Shown here: in pieces, positions 35,531 through 46,332 of the stretch | Position numbering within the stretch: the stretch's first letter is position 1 | How the letters are laid out: every line of letters begins with the position of its first letter | Assembly (NCBI RefSeq): GCF_030272615.1 | Contig: NC_081415.1 | Coordinates: forward strand, 603,529,644 to 603,593,643 | Direction: 5' to 3' | Length of the DNA: 64,000 nucleotides | Origin: Cryptomeria japonica | Lineage: Eukaryota > Streptophyta > Pinopsida > Cupressales > Cupressaceae | Position numbers and translations under genes: made by a program | The notes under the pieces: generated by a model | What the model saw: only the letters and a program-made list of their open reading frames with translations | What the model was told of the DNA's origin: nothing | Databases searched by the model: none

Positions 35531-36494
35531 GCTCTAGGGTATGTCCTCTTCCACCATTTGATGTACCGTCGGTGCTCGAATCATCTCTATAGTGTGTCAC
35601 AATGTCTTGATCTGACCCATTTGAATCTATGATGTCGATCTCATCACTTGTTGGCCTAAGCATAGCTTCTAACCTTGACATCACATTTGAGTGTTAGATG
35701 TACATGTGCACATCAGTAGGAACACTACTCAAACCCAAACTGTCATTGAACTCAGTCGAAGTAGAAGGGAATGACTATGTGGTTGTACCACCCCTCTAGT
35801 AGATGGTTCCTCTACATTTTGAACATCTACCTATGTATCCCTGCCCACATGTACATCCAGAGGTAGGGTCTCCATATGAATCTGCCAGTTCTCAATCTAT
35901 CTAAGCTCAATCTCCAATGCAGGAGATTGCTAAATCTCCACTCATGGGTACAAGGATAAGAAAATACCCTAGGGTGCTCTGGGACTAGCTTGATGGGGGC
36001 TCCAGCAGGCCTAGCGTAGGTAATATGATTGAATATACCCTCCTATGTCTCTCCATCACTTGAATAGCATAGATGAGTCCTCAATGCATATGCGTGTCAT
36101 GCTCATTAGGGCACATGAATAATGCAAGGGTCGTAATAATGAGTTGCCTCACTAATGGAACCTCCCTGGTAGGGTGTAGGAGCTACCTGACCATGATACG
36201 ACCCCTTGTCTCACTATGTATCACTCTCCCCACAACATATACCTTCTCTCTCCTATAATCCTCCTCTGTCTGGTTGGATCGATATCTCACACTCTCTCCT
36301 CTAATGGGATGGTGCAGAATGCGGTATACATCCTCAAGGGTGGTTGTGATCTCCCCCATAGGTAGCAATAAGGTCAAGGTGTCTCCATCCCACCTCTCAA
36401 TCAACACCATCAATATCACAGAATGGAATCGGATGGTTGGCATAGTCATCACATCCCACAAGTCCACTACATGTAGGAACAACCTCTCACCCAC
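35531..36494 (-). pseudogene. Antisense plant-mobile-domain ORF, N-terminal part
   Basis: The minus strand from 36494 is open for 103 residues with hallmarks of the plant mobile domain (PF10536 type). VLIERWDGDTLTLLLPMGEI corresponds to the ERWRPETHTFHLPCGE region, followed by TTTLEDVYRILHHPIRGESV (TL-DV--LLGLPIDG). Beyond 36183 stops and frameshifts appear; acidic sequence (SDEIDIIDSNGSDQDI near 35640) leads to the Copia A LTR. The frame lies between gypsy pol and the gypsy 3' LTR and is antisense to them. A degraded host MAIL/MAIN-like gene is the alternative. Confidence 0.7.
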
Positions 36495-37576
36495 ACTCAG
36501 CCTTGGGATCTTCTCTCGAATGCTTTGGAAGGTGAGACTGGCGGTATGCTCGCGAATGTATGGAAGTTTTTACAAAATTCAAAATATTCTATCATTAGTA
36601 ATCAATCATCATTATCAGCTAATACATGCACTCATTCTATCAATTCTAACGTTCATCGCCTAATCCTGTGTAACCATTGGTTTCCCCGAATAGGGACCCG
36701 AATGCCCTTGGTGGACCAGGGCACCTAGATGGGACCAGGGTGCCCCCTTGGGGCCATCGTGCCCTAGGAGGACCAGGACTCCCTAGGACCCCTAGGTGCC
36801 CAAAGAGGCGGCCCGGGCCTAGACTTAGTGATGACATTGTCAGTCCTAAAAATATATGAAAGCTTGAAAAAGTCAAATGGAGTCAAAGGAGGGTCAACTC
36901 ACCTCATCAAGTGGTTGGCCGATGAGTATGGACTAGCGCAAGATTTGCATCCGCATAGGTTGCTCAGGTCGGCATTGAGGTATGATGGATAATATGTGGG
37001 CTCCTTTGTAGTGAATAGTGCCAAAAAGTTAGAAAGTGACAAATGAAGGTGTCACTTTCATATTTACTTGTTATGCACTTTTTGACTTTATGTTTTTAAG
37101 TTAAGACCCTAATTTCTGCACTTTTTCTTTGATCTATCATATCTTGATCTAGGAATCTCTGATTCTCACACCATCGGTGGTATTGGAATCATGATTTTTC
37201 CCTATTTCTCCACATTAGTTCCATAATGTGCTTGGATAAGATATCAAACCTTGTTGTGAACTTCCTTCATCAAAATGTTTATCACAATTCACTATGGAAA
37301 ACATGGTACCCTATATCACCTCACTAATAAGCAAGTCAAAACAGGGGGCCATATAGCTATCTGCGAATTTCATCACCTTCTTTAGTAAGAACTAGGTGAT
37401 TTTGTTATCTAACATGTGGTTTTGTAGGGTGTGGTTCCTAACTATGTACTACACATACCGCTGGGGGCTTCGTCTGACAACTTATGGCTATATCTTTTTT
37501 CAAAAAATATTTACTTTTATGTACTTTAGCTTGCATATGCATATAATGTCATATGACCACTAAAGTGGGGGCTAAA
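36495..37576. other. Gypsy 3' untranslated region
   Basis: No convincing gene. It includes a GC-rich stretch at about 36695-36825 with imperfect repeats (GACCAGGGCACC, GGACCAGGGTGCC, GTGCCC). It ends with the purine tract AAAGTGGGGGCTAAA (37562-37576) bordering an LTR start. Confidence 0.55.
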
Positions 37577-37753
37577 TGTAGTGTCGTAAATTGTACACCC
37601 TTTCTAGGGTGGTACAAATTCACACTTAGGTTAGCACCCGCTCTAGTGTGTCTTGGATCTTGCATTTCTAATTCCCATTTAAGCATTTAATTAATTAATT
37701 TAATCAAATCTAAGGTCATGTTTTATCACTTTACATATTATTAAGTTTGGCCT
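37577..37753 (+). repeat. Start of the gypsy 3' LTR, cut by element P
   Basis: TGTAGTGTCGTAAATTG follows a purine tract, a typical gypsy LTR start. Only 177 bp are present before the P LTR begins; the rest would lie beyond the window. Confidence 0.65.
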
Positions 37754-38517
37754 TGTTGGCATTCTACACTCTTATGAGAATAGTTGATGTTGTCATTGAT
37801 GGTAATCAACTGGTAACCCACCGACAATTGGTTTCTACATGCCTGGCATCACAAGCTTCATACACGGGCATTTAGATTACATCAGCAACAAAGCATACCA
37901 GCACTCCAATTGACATGGGATGAACTTTTGTTTATTGTAATATAATTATCTTTTATAAGATGAAATGGTATATTGTAAAACACTCATATGTGTATGAGAT
38001 CTTATAGGTCATTTTGTAAGAGAGAGAGAGGAATAGAGAGTGAGACATTTTATTGTATATGGTGATATAGTTGACAACAAAGGTTTTGGTTATTGACTGA
38101 GCTTAAACCAGTACTGAACCTGGCATTAGAGATGTTGTTTTAAGAAGTACATTGTATTGGATTTGATAATCCATTTTGTAGTTAGTGTGACTCTTCATTG
38201 AGCAGTGAGCTCTAGGTTGTTGGTCTCCCTGCATGTGCAGACCCCTTATTGTAAGTAGTATTTATTCATTGGCTAGTGAGTAAATATTGTGGGTCACAAA
38301 TCCCACTGAGGTTTTTCCCAGACTTGGTTTTCTCATTAAATATCTTGTGTTATGGTGTGTTTCTATGCTGTCTCTATTATACATTCATTCTTATTTACTG
38401 GTACATTGTTTTAGCATGCAAAGTTAAAAATAAGTTTAAATATTATGTTAACTAGTTAGACACTAATTCACCCCTCCCCCCCTCTCAGTGTTTGTGGGAC
38501 TATCATTGAATCTAACA
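37754..38517 (+). repeat. 5' LTR of element P
   Basis: 764 bp, TGTTGGCATTCTACACTC...ATCTAACA. It is the same family as the Q 3' LTR. It carries a GAGAGAGAG run near 38020, the TGTGGGTCACAAATCCCACT core near 38305 and a C-rich hairpin. Confidence 0.88.
38458..38493 (+). promoter_or_regulatory. C-rich-loop hairpin in P LTR
   Basis: Arms AGACACT (38458-38464) and AGTGTTT (38487-38493) pair at 7 positions including one G-U. The loop holds AATTCACCCCTCCCCCCCTCTC. Confidence 0.55.
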
Positions 38518-38519
38518 AT

Positions 38520-38531
38520 TGGTATCAGAGC
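38520..38531 (+). other. Primer binding site of element P
   Basis: TGGTATCAGAGC, exact initiator tRNA-Met complement, two bases after the LTR end. Confidence 0.9.
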
Positions 38532-38579
38532 TTGGTCCTCTATTTACAAAATCCTAACAACTTGAGGGAGATTCTCACA

Positions 38580-39663
38580 ATGGTATAGATGGAGAACTTA
38601 AGAAAATAGTTGGAAGGAGCTCTTCAAGATTTTGATGCATAAAAATTGAAGAATATCAAACTTAAAGATGATCTGAGGATTGTACAAGAATTCATTAAAG
38701 GGCTTTAGAAGAACTTTGTTATAGCACAAAATAAGCGAAAGGACCTTCATGAGAAAATACAGAATGATGATGATGAAAAGGAAACTCTTAGAGATATTGC
38801 AAATAAGTTAAGGCAAGAGAACACTAATATGAAAAATGAAATGAAAGATATGACAATGAGGCTATATAAGGATATTGAAGATAGGAAGAAGAATGAAGAA
38901 GACTTGGCTATGAGACTTAATGATGCAGAAAATGAAAATCTGAGATTTGGTCATGAAAATGATATGCTAAAGACATAAATGATTCACATGCAACATGATA
39001 TAGATGAACTTGTGAGACAAGTTAGATTTCTAGAAAATGAGTTGGTTACTGCAAAAAAACACAAAGACAAATTCAAGAAAAGTTCAGAAGAACTTGATGA
39101 CATACTTAAAAGACAGAAACCTGATGGAGATACAAATGGACTTGGATTTGAACATGGAGAAAGTTCTAGTACTGCAAATAATCAAGATCAGAACAAACTG
39201 GTAAGACAACCTAATGCTTGTAAATTTAATGGGAAATATTTTAATTGCAACAAATATGGTCATAGAGCAAATAAGTGTAGATTTAGAAATAATCAGAATA
39301 TAAACTCACCCACTGGTCAATGTTCCGAATGCAACAAAGTTGGTCATAATTTATAAAATTGTAGAATGAATGTGAAATGCTATTTTTGTGGAAGATTTGG
39401 GCATTTATCTAATCAATGCAGATCACAAACTGGTCAAGGATATGGAAAGGCTATTCATAGGAATAATGTAACTTGTTATGCATGTAGCAATATCAGACAT
39501 AATTGTAAAATTTTGTAGAAGCAAGAATAGACCGGAGAACAATAAAGGATCCAGTTTGAAGGGAAAAGAAAAGGTAGATGAATTAAAGCAAGAATTTTCA
39601 AAACAATGGCTTAAGAAGAGTATTCAAAGAACTAATGAAACTATCTCTGCACTGGTAGAATAG
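38580..39663 (+). pseudogene. Element P ORF1: coiled-coil, zinc-knuckle Gag-like protein
   Basis: From the ATG at 38580 (or 38589) there is a Lys/Glu-rich coiled coil of about 200 residues. A linker with NGLGFEHGESS follows, then knuckles near 39230-39500: FNCNKYGHRANKC, CSECNKVGHNL-NC (with a stop), CYFCGRFGHLSNQC and a defective CYACSNIRHNC. A frameshift near 39495 precedes the Lys-rich tail. At least five stops lie in the coiled coil and knuckles. Counterpart of Q ORF1; by position and motifs a Gag-like RNA-binding protein. Confidence 0.78.
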
Positions 39664-40005
39664 AGTAATCCTCCACTAGCGGGAGGTTCTTCATCTAACA
39701 AAGGAATAATACTTAGGGGGTATTGCAGCAAGTTAAAAATCATGCATTCTACCCTCAGTTGATGGTGAGAAGATACATTTCTTCTTTACCAGCAGGTGTG
39801 TTAAGTTTTCACTTAACCGATGAGCATTTAATACAGTTTTAAAGAACCTTTTTGGCTATAAAGTATCAAAAAACCCTCTTTTCGAACTCATCGAGCATTC
39901 AAATAATCAGAGAGCATAGAATTGAGCAAGGGCATTCTAAGGTGAAGCTACGAAGTGATCTTTCAGGCATTCAGAATTTTTGTTAAGAGTTATTTATCAT
40001 ATGAA

Positions 40006-43000
40006 ATGGAAACCTCATCTTCTATTCCTAATTTTATTGCAAAACCTATCCTTGTGGAAAATGTCAAATGCCCTAGACCTGTGTTTAAAATTATCCCCGA
40101 GATTACAAAACAGGATGATTTTGTTGGAGCTTTTTCAAAAATTCCAAAGGGTGTAGCATTTGCATAAGACCCTAGAATCTACATACATTGCAATATAGAA
40201 AACCTAGGGACTAGGGATTGTAAGAAAATGTCTAATGAGGTTATTACTGATGGAAATAGTGTGATTAAACCTGAACATTAAATTGTGGAAGACTTAGGTT
40301 TTGTAGATTCTAAACATTCCTGAATTTCAAAAGGAAGTTGTAAGACTTGTATTGAGCAAAATCCATGGAGAGTTCATGTGGTTAGAGTCGGTTTGCAAGA
40401 TAACCAGGGAAGCAATTAAGGTAGTTATTGGTTTACCTTCAACCAGTAGTAGGCCTAATAAAGCCAAGAAAATACCTAACAAGGGAGTTATGGAGTTAAC
40501 AGGAGCCACATATGATAGCAGGTCACTTAGAGTGAATGATGTTAAGGATATAAATGTGAGATATGTCAGTATGGTACTTGGATACAAAGCAACACATGCA
40601 AATAGACTGAATTATGTTTCTAGTCTCTATATTCACAGTGCATATGAAATGATAAACAATAACGTTAAGATTGGTGTTTGTGAATGGCTTAAAGATGAAT
40701 TAATTGACAATTTGAAGAAGATTAAGGGAGACAAGAAGGGTACTTTCCATTTTGGAAACCTACTAGTATGTCTGATGCTATACTTTACCAAAGAGATACC
40801 TGATATAGGTAACAAAACTTTTGGTTATGACATCCTGGTAGGAAGACACATACAAGAAGCTTTCACCGGTATGGGCACTAATAGTGTTAAGAACATCTTA
40901 GACTACTTCAAAACATTTCAAGATAAGATGAGAGAAAGAGAGAGACTACCACAGAGAATAATTGATAAGTATGACAAGGAAATCTTCTTTGTTATTAAGC
41001 GAGATGAAACTTGGATAGAAGCAGTAAGCCCTAGAACTATTTGGGTTACTGAGATGGGTTGTGAGGTAGACCTATCTATTCTAGAGACATGCTAAAGCTC
41101 TACTTGATGCACCAAGGGAGCCATTTGAGAAATTATTTGGTAATGCAGAAACTATTGAGAGCAACATATCTATGAAGAAAAGAACAAAAATAAGAGAAAA
41201 GTTTATCAGCGATGCCTCCAAGAAGGTCAAAGAAATCAAAGAAAATATCATGAATATCAATGGTATATCAACAAGTGAGCTTGAAGGAATGCAACCTGAA
41301 GCACATGTTTCACCGGTTGTAACATCTTCTGATACTGACAGTGGTAAGGCTGTTGAGTTTAAAAGAGTAGAAAGGAAGCAAAAACCCTCACCGGTACCCT
41401 CTCCTACACCTAAGAAAACTAGGACACTAAGGAAGAAACAATAGGTAGTTAGGGAACCGAAGAAGAAGCTTACACCTAAAAAGAAACAGACACCGGTTAC
41501 CCCCACACTGGATTATCTATTGAATTAGATTACAGAGGAAGGAAATCTATCTAATGTGTGCAAATGGTATAATTCTTCCAATGATTCTAACAAAAATACA
41601 ATTGAAGAAAGCATTATTTTACACTTGGACATTTACAAGAAAGTCTTGATTGAGGGGATTGATGAGATACCCAATGATTTATACATGAGATTGGAAGCCA
41701 AAAGGCTATCAGTGATGGAACTGGACAGAAAGTTGAAAGTTGAAGCACTCTTGGTTGTACATTCGATAAATTATAGAAAAGAATTAGATGAGCTTATTTC
41801 TGAAGCTAACCAGTCAGTATTTGCTAGTGGACACTGGCAAGTGAGCTTGATGGCTGGAAGGGTTAAAGAAATTGCAAATGAGACCACAGATAAATGGGAC
41901 ATACTCTTTGTAGAGAAGGAAAAACAAGAGGAAAAAAGCAAACTAAAAGTAGAAAAGATATTCAAGGTATATCAGAAAGACAAATGAAAAGGTAAAGTAG
42001 TTGGTGTACCTTCTATAAAAGTAACAGATAAAATCACTTCATCAACTCAGGACACCCCTCCATCAACACCTTCATCACCAATTGATATAGCTAGTCCACT
42101 AGATATAGCTATTGAAGGTATAACTCATGATGATACTAACCCAGAATTTGAGATACTTTTCACCATGAGTGTAGATACTCAAGATATAAACATTGTTATG
42201 GACAAAGAAACTACAAAGGTTAAGGCAGATAATGTTGCAGACAACAAGATTTTAGAGAAACTGGCACAAATAGTAGACTCTTAGAACACTGACATACCAG
42301 TTCAAATAGAGAAACCGAAGACTAAAAAACCAATAGAGGACAAGCCAACAAGCACATGAGCACCGGAATATGAGAAATCGATAGTGGTACAAATAGAGAA
42401 ATAATCTGAGGTAGAGGTTCATGTTGATTATGTAACATCGACAGTTATAGAGGAGCTAAATAAAATTCAGAAACCATTAAAAGTAGAGGTACAGACATAG
42501 ACAGATCCACTAGAAGAAAATGTAAGTAAAGTAGATGCATCTGATGGAAGTAAATAGGTTATAGTGAAGATGATTGGTCAGACATCTATTGAGAAGAAAC
42601 CTACAATAGAACCAAGTACATCTATAGGAGAATTAAGACCCACTAACATAACAAAGGTACTTCTGGATTCTATTAAAAGGATTATTGATTGCAATGCCTT
42701 AGCATTTAATGCAATTGATATTAATTTACCTATTCTGAGGATGATTGCACCTAATTGCAAGATAGATCACATTAATGATTCTTTAGGGAAATTGCACACA
42801 TTGTCCAAATTCATTGCTAATAATGTAATAACTATAGATTAGGTGAATGAGGATACTATTAAGGAGAGAGTTGACAAAGAGAAAAACACATTCTTTGAGA
42901 ACACCATAAAGAAATGTACCGATCACTTGGACACACTTTTACCAGTACTCAATTATAGAATTTTGGAGTATATGGAATTATATAGAGAAGCATGTAAACC

Positions 43001-43260
43001 TCATTGTTTAACAGAGGACATTGATGAGGAGATCAAAAAGACACAAAAATAAATTGATGACATTGCGGATAATATAATAGGTTCATCTAGACTTCTATCA
43101 GTTTTTGAGCACGAAATGGTAGTTTTTGAGGAGAAGTTGGAAACGTTTGAGAAAGAGAAGGAAAGAATAAGGTCTAATGCATGGGAACTAAAGGATAAAC
43201 TTGCTCTGAGGTTGGATACTCTTATTACTTCAAGAGTTGAATTATCTAAGGCAATAGTTC
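40006..43260 (+). pseudogene. Element P ORF2, unknown protein, partly open
   Basis: Starts METSSSIPNFIAKPIL. A frameshift near 40320 precedes a 247-codon open stretch (40352-41095) carrying the group motif: LSKIHGEFMWLE, then GLP, a VMELTGATYDSRSLR block, FGNLLVCLMLYF and YDKEIFFVI...AVSPRT. A frameshift near 41085 follows. A Lys/Pro-rich basic linker (41370-41500) precedes helical sequence (41556-41987), Thr/Glu-rich sequence (42000-42560), LPILRMIAPNC (42727) and a coiled coil (43100-43250) cut by E0. No enzyme motif is visible. Function unknown; a structural or host-derived role is possible. Confidence 0.72.
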
Positions 43261-44416
43261 TGTTAGACCCAATATGGAAAGCTAATGTACTGAGAGGGGA
43301 GGGGTGAGTCAGTACTTCAAATCCTTTCTTCAACAATAACTTTACTATTATGCATAAACCAAAAATTGCTATAACATAACTTAAAGCTAAAATAAATAAA
43401 TAATAATCATACATGATTCATGCCATAACACATATATTTTGGTTACATAGAAACTCTTGGTTAGAGAGAAAAACTGCAGTGGGGATGGCACCCACAACTT
43501 CACTACTGCAATAATAAAGGTTGCTTGGTTAGAGCTACATGTTTACCTATTTCTGATAGCTTACCCTATTAGGAGTATCAAGATCATTAGATTTACCTTG
43601 ATAAAGGATTTTACAACACTTAATCTAAATGCCGCACCTAGTTAAAGGCTTTACATTTTATAGACTTTGTTAGAGTCTTTTACCTTGTTAAAGGTTTCTC
43701 TTACAACTCAAAATATTACAATAAAATCTTTACAAATATCTGCAACTTCACATCTGAAATGTTATAGCAGATTCTATGTGCTTAAAATGAGATTACCTTT
43801 CCTATAGCATACCTTGGTAATCCATAGATTAACTCGGTAAACCCTTATGTTTACTCTGTTCCTTGACTATTCTCTGAAATCCTTCTCAGTGACCTCTATG
43901 TCTCTGATAGTCACAATACTCAGTGCTTCCTTATCTATTACACATGTTTTGATTCATACACCTCTATTTTTTTTATCCTTAAATCATGTTGTATAAATAG
44001 ATCTCTTATGTCGGTGATATGTTCATTGCTTCGATCTTACAAACATGATTCATCAAATGAATAACCATACAAAATATTTCATTGGATAGATGATCTCAAA
44101 ATCATACAAAATCTTTAAGTGCAATTTCCAATGTGATAATGGTTCTTTGTTCCTCGATCTTGTAACACGTTTCCACACATGTGTCTAGGTTCAATGAATC
44201 TGGTACCACATTTCACTCGGTGTATCATTATTCCTGCTCAGTAGACATAGAGTGTTACTTGGTAGATAGCTCGGTGTATACTAGGCTCTATGACCACTTT
44301 CTTCTATAACTGACTGCTCTGTGCTTACCGATTGAATATTTCGGTAGTAGTTACTGAATAGAGTATATAGAATGACTTTGGATATAAAGCTAATGGCAAC
44401 TTAGTAAGTAGTAACA
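43261..44416 (-). repeat. 3' LTR of element E0
   Basis: 1156 bp, plus strand TGTTAGACCC...AGTAACA, with inverted ends TGTTA/TAACA. It is followed by ATCTCCCCTTTTGACATTGG, the complement of the polypurine tract. It has the shared core near 43420-43500. Confidence 0.87.
43287..43315 (-). promoter_or_regulatory. C-rich-loop hairpin in E0 LTR
   Basis: Plus-strand arms GTACTGA (43287-43293) and TCAGTAC (43309-43315) are perfectly complementary around GAGGGGAGGGGTGAG (CTCACCCCTCCCCTC in the transcript). Confidence 0.62.
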
Positions 44417-44767
44417 ATCTCCCCTTTTGACATTGGTTGAGATGTTTGACAAAACTACTTTCAAAGTCATAACTCAAAAATCTATATACTTACAAAATTT
44501 GACTAAACTGACAGTATATACAATAGTCAATAAAATAGTATATTAAGATATACTCCCCTTATCAATATACTGTACAAAACTCTGATTTTGCATGTGTTGT
44601 GATCAATGTTCTATGTTTACTGCACTTGTTCTTTTCTCTTTGATTGTTGCACGGTGGTCACTATTCCCCTATCAACCTCAACTATGCATTTGGATACTTT
44701 GCTCGGTATACTCCCCTTTGATACTTTGATAATATACTCACTCCCCCTTTTTGACAAACATCAAAAC
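44417..44767 (-). other. E0 3' untranslated region and polypurine tract
   Basis: The polypurine tract complement is at 44417-44432. Further C-rich tracts (CTCCCC near 44550, CTCCCCC near 44741) are purine tracts on the element strand. No ORF is supported. Confidence 0.6.
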
Positions 44768-44850
44768 TTAGTTACCATTCGATGGAGGCAACTCATCAAA
44801 AATGGATTTGTACTTTTTCCTTGCATTGGTGAGAGTGGTAGAGAGGGCTT
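44768..44850 (-). pseudogene. E0 ORF2, last 27 codons
   Basis: Minus-strand LSTTLTNARKKYKSIFDELP... ending in TAA at 44768-44770. Removing E1 and one target copy joins this in frame with codons ending at 52511 (Lys-Asp-Ala then Leu-Ser-Thr), so it is the end of E0 ORF2. Confidence 0.85.
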
Positions 44851-46002
44851 TGATGAATACTAAGAGGGGGGAGTGAATTAGTATGCCAAAAATCTCTGTA
44901 CTTAAACACTTAAACAGTCTGAAGATAAACTGGTAAAATAGTCTAACAGACAGACCGATTATCACACATGCAAAACAAAATGTGAATAAAGCATTCAGCC
45001 ACAAAATCAATACAACCATAACACAAGATATTTTGATGTGGAAACCCAACTAGGAAAAACCACGGTGAGATGGAACTCACAAGTCACTATCTGCAGAATA
45101 GAAACTAGACCAGTTAAGGTCAGGCCGGTTAACATCTTACAATGTTCTTCACCAGAACAGATCCTGTTAGGAATCTCAATCTTTGTTAGGAGATAATTCC
45201 GATTAAAGACTACCTTGTTAGAGGATTTTAGATTCACAGAAGTGAACCACCTTGTTAGAGGATTTTACAAAGGCTTTTGTGCCTACGCGATTAAGGGCTA
45301 CAGACTTGTCAAAGATGTGAGTAATCAACAAGTGTTTCATATATCTAATACCACAAACTACTTGGTTAGATCCAGTATAGCTCACTACTAATGTGTTTCA
45401 GCATTACTTCAGACTTCTCTATCTCTCTCAGTTACAACTTGATCTTCTTAGATAAGATCACTCTTACAACAACCACCATAAACCTTAGTCATAACATAAA
45501 CCCTTTTAGCAACAATAGCAACAACTTAAAACCCTAGACATGATTTTCTTTTAAAGGAATCTAATTTCATGTCGGTCTAATAGGATTACATTGCAATTTC
45601 CTAGGTTCAATGAATCTAGACATACTCAGTAACATGACACAAAAAGCACCATCAGTGTGTCAGCACCGTCAATAAATCGGTGGATTGGTAACTCATCACA
45701 GAGTATTACCGGTTCATACAAAATATCGGTTGCCGGTTTGACAAAAATGAAGACTGGTAAGAATGTGTTATGACGCTTTGCTCCCTCATACTACTTGAGA
45801 TCTATGAACCGCTTGGGGTCGACATGCCGCTTCAGACCGGGAAACACATTCTGCAAAATCACCAATAGTCTAAAGACTAGAATACAACATACCAGTTGGA
45901 ATGAATACTGGTTGAGCTCTATCTCATACACATAAAGAGGATCTTAATACAAGTGTGTGTCCATCAATGACAATCACAACATAAACATCAAAAATGCCAA
46001 CA
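44851..46002 (-). repeat. 3' LTR of E1
   Basis: 1152 bp, plus strand TGATGAATACTAAG...AATGCCAACA. It lacks a 25-bp duplication (GGTTGGTAACTCATCAC region) present near 52180 in the 5' LTR and in E2. It retains a segment near 45225-45265 that the 5' LTR lost between two TTGTTAGAGGATTTTA repeats. Confidence 0.92.
44857..44884 (-). promoter_or_regulatory. C-rich-loop hairpin in E1 3' LTR
   Basis: Arms ATACTAA (44857-44863) and TTAGTAT (44878-44884) are perfectly complementary around GAGGGGGGAGTGAA. Confidence 0.62.
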
Positions 46003-46018
46003 ATCTCCCCCTTTGGCA
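46003..46018 (-). other. Polypurine tract of E1
   Basis: Plus-strand ATCTCCCCCTTTGGCA is the exact complement of the copia-type tract TGCCAAAGGGGGAGAT next to the 3' LTR. Confidence 0.85.
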
Positions 46019-46332
46019 TTGATGGCAACACTTAGGAAAATAATATTTTGACATCTAAGTGTTTTACAACCAAAACATGCCATTAACAAAATTGCTCTCC
46101 CTAACCATATACACTATCCCTTAATCAAGACAATGTATAACAATTTTGCATACAGAGCATAAATATTGAGATATCAGAGCACATAGCATATATAAAAACA
46201 TATATCAAAATTTTAAAATCAGATAATTCTCCCTATTTGTCTCCAAAATAGATAGAGTACTTCTCCCCCTTTGCCAACAATGACAAAGTACCGCTGAACA
46301 ACCCTATTTCCATTTGATATATATAAAAATGA

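Larger units (their letters stand above)
37754..43260 (+). mobile_element. Element P: LTR element with ORF1 and ORF2, no pol (5' part)
   Basis: It has a 5' LTR, initiator-Met primer site, Gag-like ORF1 and unknown ORF2. At 43261 it is cut by E0; the remaining 3' end and 3' LTR must lie right of the window. It belongs to the same family as Q. No pol domain is seen. Confidence 0.8.

Noticed and set aside
35531-36494. Host PMD (MAIL/MAIN-like) gene
   Set aside because: Not excluded, but the position between gypsy pol and the gypsy polypurine tract, the antisense strand and the decay favour an extra ORF of the retroelement.
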